From positions 310,001-374,000 of the forward strand of contig NZ_BMVF01000005.1 of assembly GCF_014650575.1 (NCBI RefSeq): 64,000 nt of DNA, written 5' to 3'. The DNA comes from Streptomyces naganishii JCM 4654 (lineage in GTDB: Bacteria > Actinomycetota > Actinomycetes > Streptomycetales > Streptomycetaceae). The notes under the pieces are model-generated. The model made no database searches, was not told the origin of the DNA, and saw only the letters and a program-made list of their open reading frames with translations. This document shows, in pieces, positions 51,020-60,168 of the stretch (the stretch's first letter is position 1; every line of letters starts with the position of its first letter). The position numbers and the translations under genes are program-made.

Positions 51020-51454
51020 ATGCGGAACACCGCGCGCTGGGCTGCCACTCTCGGCCTGACGGCCACCGCCGTCTGCGGGCCTCTCACCGGAAGCGCCCTC
51101 GCCACCCCGTCCAGCGCCCCCGCCTCGCTCTACGCCCCCTCGGCCCTGGTGCTCACCGTGGGCCACGGCGTGAACGCGGCGGCGGCCACCCCCGAGCGGG
51201 CCGTCACCCTCAACTGCGCCCCGTCGGCGTCCGGCACGCACCCCGCGGCGCCCGACGCCTGCGCCGAACTGCGCGCCGTCGGCGGGGACTTCGACGCGCT
51301 GACGGCCCGGGCCGGCGTGATGTGCACCCAGATCTGGAACCCGGTGGTGGTCACCGCGCAGGGGGTCTGGCAGGGCAAGCGCGTCTCCTTCGAGCGCACC
51401 TTCGCCAACGAGTGTGTGAAGGACGCGGCCGCGACGAGCGTCTTCTCCTTCTGA
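51020..51454 (+). CDS. SSI-family secreted subtilisin inhibitor
   Basis: This 144-residue protein has a signal peptide (residues 1-28, ending G-S-A-L-A) and the Streptomyces subtilisin inhibitor fold: [34 protein letters not shown], and [16 protein letters not shown]. Four Cys form two disulfides. The reactive-site loop reads M-C-T-Q-I-W-N-P, so P1 is Gln where family members usually have Met, Lys or Arg. It should block secreted serine proteases with a changed specificity. GGAAGG lies 8 bases before the ATG. Confidence 0.94.
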   Translation: MRNTARWAATLGLTATAVCGPLTGSALATPSSAPASLYAPSALVLTVGHGVNAAAATPERAVTLNCAPSASGTHPAAPDACAELRAVGGDFDALTARAGVMCTQIWNPVVVTAQGVWQGKRVSFERTFANECVKDAAATSVFSF

Positions 51455-51548
51455 AAAGGACCGGGGTCGCGCGGTCCTCGCGCAGCACCATGGGTCCCGT
51501 GACTGGGGAGTGCGGGCCCGAAGGCGAGGACACGACAGCGATTCCGCA

Positions 51549-51665
51549 CCAGGGGCCGGCCGGGAGGAGTGGGGCCTCCCGCCGGCCCCTGGTATTACGT
51601 CGGGCGGTCCGTACGCGGACCGCCCACCCGGGTCCGGCCGGGTACGGGCGGGGAACCGTACCCGG
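51549..51665. terminator. Three stacked hairpins between convergent SSI and CDGSH genes
   Basis: The first (51549-51592) is a long GC stem with one bulge. The second (51602-51611 with 51616-51625) is a perfect 10-bp stem with a TACG loop. The third (51638-51647 with 51656-51665) is a perfect 10-bp stem touching the CDGSH stop codon. Together they form a bidirectional transcription barrier. Confidence 0.85.
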
Positions 51666-51881
51666 CTAGACCCGTTTGCGGTGGCTGGTGTCGCACCACG
51701 GGTAACGCCGGCTGCGACGGCAGGTGCACAGCGCGACGCGGAAGCGGTCGGAGGAGACCGTGGTGCCGTCCTCCAGCTCCACCTCGACCGGCCCGTCCAC
51801 GAGGATCGGGCCCTGCCGCTGCATGGTCACCCGGCGCGCCGGAGCGCCGCGGGGCGTCGTCTCAGAGGGGTCGTTCGGCAC
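51666..51881 (-). CDS. CDGSH iron-sulfur domain protein
   Basis: This 71-residue protein carries the CDGSH [2Fe-2S] motif C-T-C-R-R-S-R-R-Y-P-W-C-D-T-S-H, with three Cys and one His as ligands. Such proteins are small redox or cluster-transfer factors. The GTG start at 51881 lies within the 3' end of the methyltransferase gene (20-base overlap), so it depends on that gene for expression. Its stop is next to a hairpin. Confidence 0.9.
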   Translation of the reverse strand: MPNDPSETTPRGAPARRVTMQRQGPILVDGPVEVELEDGTTVSSDRFRVALCTCRRSRRYPWCDTSHRKRV

Positions 51882-52515
51882 GGATGACCACCAGCTCTTC
51901 CCTCTCCTCGGCCGCATCCAGCAGGCCGCGTTCGCGCAGCCAGCCCTTGCGGGCCCGCAGCACCGGCCCGAAGGCGATCCAGCGCCGCCGCACCACGGCG
52001 GCCTTCAGGCCCGCCGCGCGCAGCAGGTCCAGGGTGCGGTCCGGGCCGCTGAGCGCGGAGTGCACGATCAGCAGCACGCCACCGGGCCGCAGCAGCGCGG
52101 GCGCGTCCCGGCAGATCCGGTCCAGCACCAGGCGCCCGTCGTCGCCCGCGTCCCAGGCGCGGGAGCGGCCCCGCGGCACACCGCGGGCCTCGGGGGCCGG
52201 CACGTAGGGCGGATTGGCCACGATGACGTCGAAGGTCCGGCCGCGCACCGGCGCGAACAGGTTTCCGCGGCGGGCGCGGACCGGCAGCCGGGTCAGCCAG
52301 GCGTTGAGCCGGGCGGTCCACACCGCGCGGCGGGAGACGTCGACCGCGGTCACCCGCGCGCCCCTGCGGGCGGCGGCCAGAGCGAGCGTCCCGCTCCCGG
52401 TGCCCACGTCGAGCACCTCCGTGCCGGGCTCGTACGGCTCCTCGGCGATGACCTCGGCCAGCAGTTCCGTGTCGTCCTGTGGGGCGTAGACACCCGGGAG
52501 TACCAGTGCGTTCAC
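51862..52515 (-). CDS. HemK2/MTQ2-like SAM-dependent protein methyltransferase
   Basis: This 217-residue enzyme has a Rossmann methyltransferase fold with D-V-G-T-G-S-G-T-L-A as SAM site and N-P-P-Y-V-P, the active motif of glutamine (release-factor) methylases and N6-adenine methylases. It lacks the N-terminal domain of PrmC and so is closest to HemK2/MTQ2. The start is GTG. It is the middle gene of a CDGSH, methyltransferase and diiron-type oxidase triad. The target protein is not known. Confidence 0.88.
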   Translation of the reverse strand: MNALVLPGVYAPQDDTELLAEVIAEEPYEPGTEVLDVGTGSGTLALAAARRGARVTAVDVSRRAVWTARLNAWLTRLPVRARRGNLFAPVRGRTFDVIVANPPYVPAPEARGVPRGRSRAWDAGDDGRLVLDRICRDAPALLRPGGVLLIVHSALSGPDRTLDLLRAAGLKAAVVRRRWIAFGPVLRARKGWLRERGLLDAAEEREELVVIRAERPL

Positions 52516-52567
52516 GGAGGTCCGTGTACCCCGATGGGCAGGAGATACCGGTGGTGGTTCTCGGCAA

Positions 52568-53581
52568 TCAGCGGGAATGCGCCGCCGCCTCGGCGAGGGG
52601 CGCCCGCAGCGACGACCTGCCCGCGCGCCAGTCGGCGAGCAGCCGCTCGCCCAGACGGTCCTCCAGGAAGCCGGTCGCGTCGATGCCGAAGGCGACGTCC
52701 GGTGCCAGGTGCGGCTCCTCGGCGAGCAGCCCGCCGATCACGTCGTGGCGCACCACCTGCTCGTGCACCGCGTCCGCCTCGACGTGCTCGTCGTAGAAGA
52801 ACTCCGCGGCCGGTCCCGCGCCGGTCCGGCGCATCGCCTCGGCGAGCCGCCGGGAGCCGGGGGAGGAGGTGATCTCGACGGCGGCGAAGTGGCCCACCAG
52901 CGCGCCGCGCAGTTCGCGGTGGAGTCCGAACAGGGACATGAGGTTGACGACGGCCAGCAGCTCCGCCGAGGCCGCGTCCAGGTAGCGGCCGTACGTCGTG
53001 TCGAGGCCCAGGTCCGTCATCAGGTCGGCGAAGAGCTGGGCGTGCACGCGCTCGGCGCGGCCGGCGCCCCACTCGTCGAACTCCACCGCCGCCATCGCCG
53101 CCTTGGCCCGTCCCCACAGCCTGGGCAGCACCCAGGCGTGCGGGTCGGCCTCCTTGAGGTGGTACAGGGAGCGCTGGGCGGCGTACTCCCGCAGCTGCCA
53201 CAGCTCGCCCTCGTCGCGCAGGTAGTGGGAGACGCCCGTGCCGTGGACCGGTTCGACCAGGAGGGCGGCCAGGGCGTCGTCGAGGCTGTCGTGGCCGGGG
53301 GTGTCGGCGCGCAGCGCGGACAGGAAGCGGTGCTCCAGGGCCGCCCGCACGCCCAGCAGTCCGGGGTCCCACTCGTACTGGGGACCGACCCCGGCGAAGC
53401 CCCGGTAGTGCAGCTCGTAGCACACGTACAGGGCCAGCTGGAGGTCGTCGCCGTAGGGGTGCGCCGCGTCGGCGTCCTCGGCGCGGGGGAGGGGGCCGGT
53501 ACCGCGCAGATACGCCGTCACGGCCGCGGATACCGGGCCCCGGTCGCAGGGCAGGGCTGGTCCTGGGCACTCGTGGTTCAT
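52568..53581 (-). CDS. Heme-oxygenase-like iron-containing redox enzyme (HDO superfamily)
   Basis: This 337-residue helical protein belongs to the heme-oxygenase-like diiron oxidases (Haem_oxygenase_2). Likely iron ligands are E56 and H59 in Y-E-L-H and the later D-E-H-V-E-A-D-A-V-H stretch near residues 235-250. HDO enzymes carry out unusual oxidations such as N-oxygenation or decarboxylation; here the substrate is unknown. The ATG at 53581 fits the family length. It is the first gene of the unit with the methyltransferase (52 bases later) and the CDGSH protein. Confidence 0.88.
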   Translation of the reverse strand: MNHECPGPALPCDRGPVSAAVTAYLRGTGPLPRAEDADAAHPYGDDLQLALYVCYELHYRGFAGVGPQYEWDPGLLGVRAALEHRFLSALRADTPGHDSLDDALAALLVEPVHGTGVSHYLRDEGELWQLREYAAQRSLYHLKEADPHAWVLPRLWGRAKAAMAAVEFDEWGAGRAERVHAQLFADLMTDLGLDTTYGRYLDAASAELLAVVNLMSLFGLHRELRGALVGHFAAVEITSSPGSRRLAEAMRRTGAGPAAEFFYDEHVEADAVHEQVVRHDVIGGLLAEEPHLAPDVAFGIDATGFLEDRLGERLLADWRAGRSSLRAPLAEAAAHSR

Positions 53582-53652
53582 GGGGTGCGGGTACCCGCGC
53601 GGGCCTGGGCCATCCTCCCGTGGCGCACGGCCACGCGGCCGGCGCCGGGTGC

Positions 53653-53877
53653 TCACTCGTCCCTGGAGCCCTCGCGCGCCTCGCGTTCGGCCTGCTCCTG
53701 GGCGCTCACGTTCGGCGTGATCGCCTCGCCGGCCTGGCCGCCGTGGCGCCTGTCCCGCTCCTCGGCGACATCGGTCTCGGCGTCCTCGAACTCGCGCAGC
53801 ACCTCGCCGACGGCGGTGCGGGGAGGGGCGGTGCGGTGCTCGTCGCGGTCGCCCTGGTGGCCGTGCTTGCCGGTCAT
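53653..53877 (-). CDS. Small charged hypothetical protein
   Basis: This 74-residue protein is very hydrophilic, rich in Glu, Arg, Asp and Ala, with a likely helix A-V-G-E-V-L-R-E-F-E-D-A-E-T-D-V-A-E-E-R-D-R-R. No hydrophobic segment is present. A strong GGAAGGAAG site precedes the ATG at 53877. It stands between the Ppx/GppA and HDO genes on the same strand. I do not know its function. Confidence 0.65.
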   Translation of the reverse strand: MTGKHGHQGDRDEHRTAPPRTAVGEVLREFEDAETDVAEERDRRHGGQAGEAITPNVSAQEQAEREAREGSRDE

Positions 53878-53968
53878 GGTCGTCTTCCTTCCGTCGGTGC
53901 GGGTCGTCGTCCCGGCTCGTGTCTCTGTTCTCGTACGTCGGGATGTATGTCCGGAGGGCCGGCGCGGG

Positions 53969-54976
53969 TCATGTGCGCGCGGCCGCGATGCGCAGGGGCA
54001 CCGGCTCCGGGGGTGCGGCCTCGTCGCTGAGCCGGGACACCTCCGCCCACCAGGAGGCCCCGTCCTCGATGTGCCGCAGCAGCACTCCCTCACGGATCGC
54101 CCAGGGGCAGAGGGTGACCTTCCTCAGTCCCGTGAGCTTCATCGCCGTATGGCCGACGACCGCGCCGGCCAGGCTCTGCGCGGCCCGCGGAGCGGAGATC
54201 CCGGGCAGCGCGGACCGCTCGGCGGCGGGCAGCGCCGCGAGCCGGCCGACCGCCTCGCGCAGGTCGCGGCGGCGCAGCCGGCGCTCCACGAACGGCCCGT
54301 GCCGCCCGGGCGCGGCCCCGCACAACCGGCCCAGCTGCTGGAAGGTGCGCGAGGTGGCCACCGCGGTGCGCGGCCCCTCCCAGCGGATCCGAGCGGCCAC
54401 GTCGCGCAGCTGGTGGCGCACCTTGCGCCGCAGCGCCTTCAGCTGCTCCGGGGACGGCGGGTCCCCGGCCGAGAGGAACTCGTGGGTCAGCCGCCCCGCG
54501 CCCAGCGGCAGCGAGGCCACGAAGTCCGGCAGCCGGCCGCGGCCGAACGCCACCTCGAGTGAGCCGCCGCCGATGTCGAGGAGCGCCAGCGGCCCCGACC
54601 GCCAGCCCATCCAGCGCCGCGCGCCCAGGAACGTGAGCTCGGCCTCGACCTCGCCCGGCAGCGTGCACAGGGCGATGCCGGTGCGCTCCCGTACGGCGCG
54701 CAGCACCTCGAGCCGGTTGGGGGCGCCGCGCACCACCGCCGTCGCGAAGGCCGGCGGCGGGGCCGCGCCCCACCGGGCCGCGGTCCGGCCCGCCTCGCCG
54801 ACCGCGCGCACCAGCCGGTCCACGGCCTCCTCGGGAATGTCCTCCCCGGGGCGGACCTGCTGCGACAGCCGCAGCCGCCACTTGGCGGTGTGGACCGGCA
54901 GCGGCACCCCGCCCTCCGCGTCGGCCACCACGAGCCGGACCGTGTTCGACCCCACGTCCACCACGCTGATTCGCAT
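53969..54976 (-). CDS. Ppx/GppA-family phosphatase
   Basis: This 335-residue protein has the ASKHA fold with V-V-D-V-G-S-N-T-V-R-L as phosphate loop 1 and L-L-D-I-G-G-G-S-L-E-V as loop 2, the marks of exopolyphosphatase or pppGpp phosphohydrolase. A catalytic Glu is expected in the E-V-E-A-E-L-T-F region. It acts on polyphosphate or guanosine pentaphosphate in the stringent response; the exact one cannot be told. Upstream, a strong hairpin separates it from the peptide export operon. Confidence 0.92.
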   Translation of the reverse strand: MRISVVDVGSNTVRLVVADAEGGVPLPVHTAKWRLRLSQQVRPGEDIPEEAVDRLVRAVGEAGRTAARWGAAPPPAFATAVVRGAPNRLEVLRAVRERTGIALCTLPGEVEAELTFLGARRWMGWRSGPLALLDIGGGSLEVAFGRGRLPDFVASLPLGAGRLTHEFLSAGDPPSPEQLKALRRKVRHQLRDVAARIRWEGPRTAVATSRTFQQLGRLCGAAPGRHGPFVERRLRRRDLREAVGRLAALPAAERSALPGISAPRAAQSLAGAVVGHTAMKLTGLRKVTLCPWAIREGVLLRHIEDGASWWAEVSRLSDEAAPPEPVPLRIAAART

Positions 54977-55019
54977 GGGCAAGTGGGTACCCAGTCACAG
55001 GGCTTGATGCCCTCCGGGC

Positions 55020-55078
55020 CCGTACCCACGTCACGGAGCCTGAGGCCCGTCGCACCCGGGTCCGTGACGTGGGTACGG
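55020..55078. terminator. 18-bp perfect hairpin after the peptide export operon
   Basis: The arms 55020-55037 and 55061-55078 are perfectly complementary over 18 bases around a 23-base loop. It lies 11 bases after the stop of the last export gene (55089) on the minus strand. A further copy of part of the arm, GTGGGTACCC, lies at 54983-54992. Confidence 0.85.
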
Positions 55079-55088
55079 CACCTGCGTC

Positions 55089-57905
55089 TCACGCCAGCTG
55101 TCTGCGCACCAGCTCGTGCAGGCGCCCGCCGGTGTCCGCGAGCAGTTCGGCGGGCGGCCCCTGCTGAATGATCCTGCCGTCCTCCATGACGATCACACGG
55201 TCGGCGTCCAGCACCGTCGACAGGCGGTGCGCGATGACGATGCGGGTGGCGTTGAGCTTGCGGGTGCTCTCGATCACCGTGCGCTGCGTGTCGTTGTCCA
55301 GGGCGCTGGTCGCCTCGTCGAAGAACAGGATGCGCGGGCGCCGTACGAGGGCCTGCGCGATCATCAGCCGCTGCCGCTGGCCCCCGGAGACGGCGCCGCC
55401 GCCCGAGACGATGGTGTGCAGGCCCATCGGCATCCGCTTGATGTCCTCGGCGAGCCCGGCCAGTTCGGCCGCCGCCATCGCCTCCTCGGGCGTGCACGGC
55501 TCGGTGCCCCGGATGACGTCCAGGACGGAGCCGGTGAACGGCTGCGCGTGCTGGAGCACCACCCCGCACTGCCGGCGCACGGCCGACTGGTCCAGGGCCG
55601 CGAGGTCCTGGCCGTCGTACAGCACACTGCCCGACAGCGGGCGGTCGAAGCCGATCAGCAGCCGCAACAAGGTCGACTTGCCGCAGCCGCTCGGCCCGAC
55701 GACCGCCACGAACTCGCCCGGCCGGATCCGGAACGACACCTCGTCCAGCACCAGCGGCCCGTCGTCGCTGTACCGGAACGACAGCCGCCGCGCCTCGATC
55801 GCCCCCGACAGCGGACCCGGCCGGGTGCTCGCGGCCCGCACCTCGGGCGCGGCGTCCAGCACCGGGCGGATCTCCTCCAGCAGCGGCAGCGCGGCCACCG
55901 CCGAGACGAACGCGCCGGTCAGCTGGGTGACGGAGGTCAGCAGCATCGTCACCGAGGTGTTGAAGGTCAGGAACGCCGCCGCCGACATCGACCCCCTGGC
56001 CGGGCCCGCGAGGAGCATGAACATCACCAGCGTGCACACCGGCAGGTAGACCGCGCCCAGCACCGTGGTGAGGTTCTTGATCCCGCCGGCCTTCCGCTGA
56101 AGCTCACGGCTGCGCGCGAACTGCGCGGCCCATGCGGCGTAGGCGTAGTTCTCGGCGGCGGCCACGCGCAGCTTGGGCAGTCCGCGCAGGGTCTGGAAGG
56201 CCTGGTTGTTCAGCTTGTTGCCGAGCACGACCAGCCGGCGCTGCCAGCGCACCTGCCACAGGCCGAGCCCGAGGAACACGCCCGCGATCACCACCAGCAT
56301 GCCGATCGCCGCCAGGGCCATCGAGGCGCTGTACCAGAACAGGAGCGCCAGGTTCATCGCGCCCACGGTGACCGACTGGGCGACCACCGGGCCCACCCCG
56401 GCCAGCAGCCGGCGGATCGCGCTCACGCCCATGGCGGCGCTCGCCAGCTCACCGGTGGAGCGCTCGGTGAAGAACTTGGTCGGCAGGCGCAGCAGCCGGT
56501 CCCATACGGCCGGCTGGAGCGTGGCCTCGATCCGGCCCTCGAGCCGCAGGATGGTCAGGTTCTCCAGCAGCATGAAGGCCGCCGCCACCACACCGCTGAC
56601 CATCACCGCCAGGCACACCCGGGTGATCGGCCCCTGCTCGGCCCTCGGCACGTACTGGCCGAGCACCTTGCCGGTGGCCACGGGCACCAGCGCCCCGATG
56701 GCCACCGTCACCAGGCCGGCGAGCAGCAGGTTGAGCAGGTCGCCGCGGGTGCCGCGCAGACTGAAGCGCAGCAGCCCGAGCAGTCCGAGGCGGCGCTCGG
56801 GCAGCGGCCGGTAGAACATCACCGCGCGCGGCTCGAACTCCTCGGCGTTGGCCCGTTCCACGGGCGTCTCCCGGCCGGTCGCCGGGTGCACGGCGACGTA
56901 TCCGCCGCGCCGCCACAGCAGCGCCACCGGCGCGCCCGACAGCGCCCGGTGCCCCACCAGCGGGCCGATGTCCTCCCGCCACCACTTCCCGCGCAGCCGT
57001 ACGGCCCTGGTGCGCACCCGGGAGGCGAGGGCCACCTGCTCCACCGGATCCAGCCGGTCGCTGCCGGTGCCGGACCTGGGCGCCTCGGCGAGCGTGATCC
57101 CCGCGGCGCGGGCGACCAGCGCGCAGGCCGCGTAGGTGGCGTCCGCGTCGGCCGCCGTCGTACGCGCCGGCGCGGACCGTCCGATGGACGCCAGCAGCGT
57201 CCGGTCGGCCAGGGCGCGCACGGCCTCGCCGGCCCTGATCCCGGCCGCCGTGCGGTCCTCGTGGCTGCGCTCCAGCTCCTCGATCCAGCGGTCCAGCGCG
57301 GTCAGCAGCCGGTACTGCTGGTCGACCATGCTCTGCCACAGCGCCGGGTCCATCAGCAGGTCGGCGGCCGCCTCGGCGCCGTAGACCGCCCCGTACTGGA
57401 CACTGCCGGGCGGCACCTGCATCCAGAACACGTCGTCGTCGCCGGGCGCGTCGGCCCGCTCCCCGGGCTGCGGGGCCTGGAACAGCACCGACAGGCTGCG
57501 GCCGACGCCGAGCGCCACGGCGTACTCCAGCGGACTGGTCGCCGGGGGCACGTACTGCGGGTTGCCGTACTCGTCGTAGGACCAGGTCTGCGTGGCGGCG
57601 GGCTGGTACAGCTCGCGCAGCGCGACACGGTGCACGACGCAGTCCCGCAGCGGCCGGGCGACCAGCGTGTGGCGCGGTCCGGCGACCGGGCCGAGCAGCA
57701 GCGAACCCGCCTCAAGACGGCCCAGGTGGTGCCAGTGCCCCTGCTCGGCCGCGTCCACCGCGAACAGGTCCACCGCGCCGGCCGCGACCAGCCACAGCAC
57801 CTGCGGACCCTCCAGGTCCAGCCGGCCGAAGCCGGCGCAGTCCACGCGTGTGCCGAGCGAGCCGAGCGCGCCGAGGACCAGATCGCCTTCGTGGACGGAC
57901 GTCAT
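55089..57905 (-). CDS. NHLP bacteriocin export ABC transporter, permease/ATPase subunit
   Basis: This 938-residue protein has a cyclic-nucleotide-binding-like N-domain (residues 1-110, ending near H-R-V-A-L-R-E-L), an extra domain to about 330, a six-helix ABC exporter membrane domain (395-670) and an ATPase domain: Walker A G-P-S-G-C-G-K-S-T, signature V-S-G-G-Q-R-Q-R, Walker B I-L-F-F-D-E-A-T-S-A-L-D, and H-loop I-A-H-R. There is no peptidase domain; it pairs with the preceding C39-ABC protein. This architecture marks the NHLM/NHLP export family. Confidence 0.94.
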   Translation of the reverse strand: MTSVHEGDLVLGALGSLGTRVDCAGFGRLDLEGPQVLWLVAAGAVDLFAVDAAEQGHWHHLGRLEAGSLLLGPVAGPRHTLVARPLRDCVVHRVALRELYQPAATQTWSYDEYGNPQYVPPATSPLEYAVALGVGRSLSVLFQAPQPGERADAPGDDDVFWMQVPPGSVQYGAVYGAEAAADLLMDPALWQSMVDQQYRLLTALDRWIEELERSHEDRTAAGIRAGEAVRALADRTLLASIGRSAPARTTAADADATYAACALVARAAGITLAEAPRSGTGSDRLDPVEQVALASRVRTRAVRLRGKWWREDIGPLVGHRALSGAPVALLWRRGGYVAVHPATGRETPVERANAEEFEPRAVMFYRPLPERRLGLLGLLRFSLRGTRGDLLNLLLAGLVTVAIGALVPVATGKVLGQYVPRAEQGPITRVCLAVMVSGVVAAAFMLLENLTILRLEGRIEATLQPAVWDRLLRLPTKFFTERSTGELASAAMGVSAIRRLLAGVGPVVAQSVTVGAMNLALLFWYSASMALAAIGMLVVIAGVFLGLGLWQVRWQRRLVVLGNKLNNQAFQTLRGLPKLRVAAAENYAYAAWAAQFARSRELQRKAGGIKNLTTVLGAVYLPVCTLVMFMLLAGPARGSMSAAAFLTFNTSVTMLLTSVTQLTGAFVSAVAALPLLEEIRPVLDAAPEVRAASTRPGPLSGAIEARRLSFRYSDDGPLVLDEVSFRIRPGEFVAVVGPSGCGKSTLLRLLIGFDRPLSGSVLYDGQDLAALDQSAVRRQCGVVLQHAQPFTGSVLDVIRGTEPCTPEEAMAAAELAGLAEDIKRMPMGLHTIVSGGGAVSGGQRQRLMIAQALVRRPRILFFDEATSALDNDTQRTVIESTRKLNATRIVIAHRLSTVLDADRVIVMEDGRIIQQGPPAELLADTGGRLHELVRRQLA

Positions 57906-57906
57906 C

Positions 57907-60168
57907 TCACCGCTCCCTGACCAGTGCCGCGTACGCCCCGCCGCGCGCCACCAGTTCCTCGTGCCGGCCGCGCTCGACCACCTGGCCGTGCTGGAGCACG
58001 ACGATCTCGTCGCTGTCGCGCACCGTGGAGAGCCGGTGGGCGATGACCACGCAGGCGCAGCCGCGCCGCCGCAGGTTGTCCATCACCACCAGTTCGGTCT
58101 CCGCGTCCAGGGCGCTCGTCACCTCGTCGAGCACGAGGATGCTGGGCCTGCGCACCAACGCGCGGGCGATCTCCAGGCGCTGGCGCTGGCCGCCGGAGAA
58201 GTTGCGCCCGTCCTGCTCCACGCGCGCGTGGATGCCGCCGGGCCGGCGCGCGACCACGTCGTACAGCGCCGCGTCCTTCAGCGCCTCCACCACCGCATCG
58301 TCCGGCACGGACGGGTCCCACAGCGCCACGTTGTCGCGGACCGTGCCCTCGAAGAGGAACACGTCCTGGTCGACGAAGGAGACGGACGCCGCGAGCGCCC
58401 CGCGCGGGATGTCCTCCAGTCGCTGCCCGTCGATGCGGATCACGCCCTCCCACGGGGTGTACAGCCCCGAGATGAGCCGGGAGACGGTGGACTTGCCGCT
58501 GCCGGACCCGCCGACCAGCGCGACCTGCTGCCCCGGCCCCACGGTCAGGTCGAATCCCGTCAGCAGCGGCTTGTCCAGCGGGCTGTAGCCGAACGCGATG
58601 TTCTCCAGCTCGACATGGCCGTGCAGCCGGCGCGTGGACTCGCCGGGGCCCGGACGGGCGTAGAGCGGGTCGGTGCGGAAGTTCTCGACGTCCTTCAGCC
58701 GGGCCACGTCGGCGGCGAAGTCCTGGATGCGGCCCGCGACCCCGTTGAGCCGGGTCAGCGGCGCGGTGAAGCGGGTCACCAGCGCCTGGAAGGCCACCAG
58801 CAGACCGACCGAGATGTGCCCCTCGACCGCCCGCATCCCGCCGATCCACAGGATGAGCGCGCTGTTGAACGTGGCCAGCGCCGGCGCGACCACGCCCAGC
58901 CACGCGCTCGGCACGCCGAGCCGCTGCTGCTCCTCGAGCGTCGTGGCGTGCTGCCCCGCCCACCGCGCGAAGTAGCCGTCCTCGCCGCCGGTCGCCTTCA
59001 TGGTCTCGATCAACTGCAGCCCGGTATAGGCGGTGTTGGTGAGCCGGGCGGTGTCCGCCCGCAGCTTCGCCGTACGGGTGGCGCGCAGCCGTACGACCAC
59101 GCGCATCGCCACCACGTTCAGCAGCGCCACGCCGATGCCGACGAACGTCAGCTGCGGGTCGTAGGTGTACAGCAGCACCGCGTACAGCACCACCACGACC
59201 GCGTCGACGCCCGCCGCCGCGAGGTCGCGGGCCAGCGTCTCGGCCACCTGGTCGTTGGACTGCAGCCGCTGCACCAGGTCGGCCGGGCTGCGCTGGGCGA
59301 AGAACGTCACCGGCAGCCGCAGCAGATGGCGCAGGAAGCGGGCGCCGCCCAGGGTGGAGGAGATGATGCGGCCGCGCAGCAGGTTTGCCTGCTGGAGCCA
59401 GGTCAGCACCACCGTGAGCAGCACGCACGCGCCCATCGACGCGAACAGCACGCCGAGCAGCGAGGTCTGATTGCCTATCAGGTACGTGTCGATGTAGGTG
59501 CGGCTGAGCGCGGGCACCGCCGCGCCCACCGCGACCAGCAGCAGGCTCGCCAGCATCGCCGCCGGCATGGTGCCCGCGGTGCCGCGCATCCGGGCCGGCA
59601 GGGCGCCCAGGATCCCGGGCCTGCGGCCGCCCTTGGCGAACCCCTCGCCCGGCTCCATCACCAGCACCACACCGGTGAAGGAGGTGTCGAACTCCTCCAT
59701 GGGCACGAAACGGCGGCCCTTGCCGGGGTCGTTGACGTACACCCCGCGCCGGCCGAGGCGGCGGCCCATGCCGTCGTAGACGACGTAGTGGTTGAACTCC
59801 CAGAACAGGATGGCCGGCGCGGCGACCTCGGCGAGGGCGGCGGTGTCCATCTGCATGCCCTTGGCGGTCAGGCCGTAACCACGCGCCGCCTTCAGCAGGT
59901 TGCTCGCGCGCGAGCCGTCCCGCGAGACACCGCAGGCGATGCGCAGCTCCTCCAGCGGCACATGGCGGCCGTAGTGGCCGAGCACCATGGCGAGCGAGGC
60001 GGCGCCGCACTCCACGGCCTCCATCTGGAGCACGGTCGGGGTGCGCACGGTCCCGCCCCGCGCCTTGGGCACCGGACGGCGGGGCGGAGCGGCGGCACGC
60101 CGCCGGCCGCGTGACTCCCGCGCCCGCCGGGACTCCGGAGCCGGGGGCGTCTCCCGTACGGCGCTCAC
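57907..60168 (-). CDS. NHLP-type ABC transporter with C39 peptidase domain
   Basis: This 753-residue protein cleaves double-glycine leaders and exports the core peptide. The C39 peptidase has its cysteine in Q-M-E-A-V-E-C-G-A-A, histidine in E-F-N-H-Y-V-V-Y, and aspartate in V-N-D-P-G-K-G. A six-helix membrane domain and an ATPase follow with G-G-S-G-S-G-K-S-T, F-S-G-G-Q-R-Q-R and L-D-E-V-T-S-A-L-D. A basic Arg/Pro tail of about 35 residues precedes the peptidase. The GTG start overlaps the adaptor stop by 4 bases (GTGA), and one base separates it from the next gene. Confidence 0.95.
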   Translation of the reverse strand: MSAVRETPPAPESRRARESRGRRRAAAPPRRPVPKARGGTVRTPTVLQMEAVECGAASLAMVLGHYGRHVPLEELRIACGVSRDGSRASNLLKAARGYGLTAKGMQMDTAALAEVAAPAILFWEFNHYVVYDGMGRRLGRRGVYVNDPGKGRRFVPMEEFDTSFTGVVLVMEPGEGFAKGGRRPGILGALPARMRGTAGTMPAAMLASLLLVAVGAAVPALSRTYIDTYLIGNQTSLLGVLFASMGACVLLTVVLTWLQQANLLRGRIISSTLGGARFLRHLLRLPVTFFAQRSPADLVQRLQSNDQVAETLARDLAAAGVDAVVVVLYAVLLYTYDPQLTFVGIGVALLNVVAMRVVVRLRATRTAKLRADTARLTNTAYTGLQLIETMKATGGEDGYFARWAGQHATTLEEQQRLGVPSAWLGVVAPALATFNSALILWIGGMRAVEGHISVGLLVAFQALVTRFTAPLTRLNGVAGRIQDFAADVARLKDVENFRTDPLYARPGPGESTRRLHGHVELENIAFGYSPLDKPLLTGFDLTVGPGQQVALVGGSGSGKSTVSRLISGLYTPWEGVIRIDGQRLEDIPRGALAASVSFVDQDVFLFEGTVRDNVALWDPSVPDDAVVEALKDAALYDVVARRPGGIHARVEQDGRNFSGGQRQRLEIARALVRRPSILVLDEVTSALDAETELVVMDNLRRRGCACVVIAHRLSTVRDSDEIVVLQHGQVVERGRHEELVARGGAYAALVRER

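Noticed and set aside
51862..53581. HDO and methyltransferase as tailoring enzymes of the exported peptide
   Set aside because: They are separated from the export operon by a strong terminator and two other genes, so a link is not supported.
55116..57920. 934-residue plus-strand frame
   Set aside because: It is antisense to the NHLM ABC transporter, with no recognisable domain.
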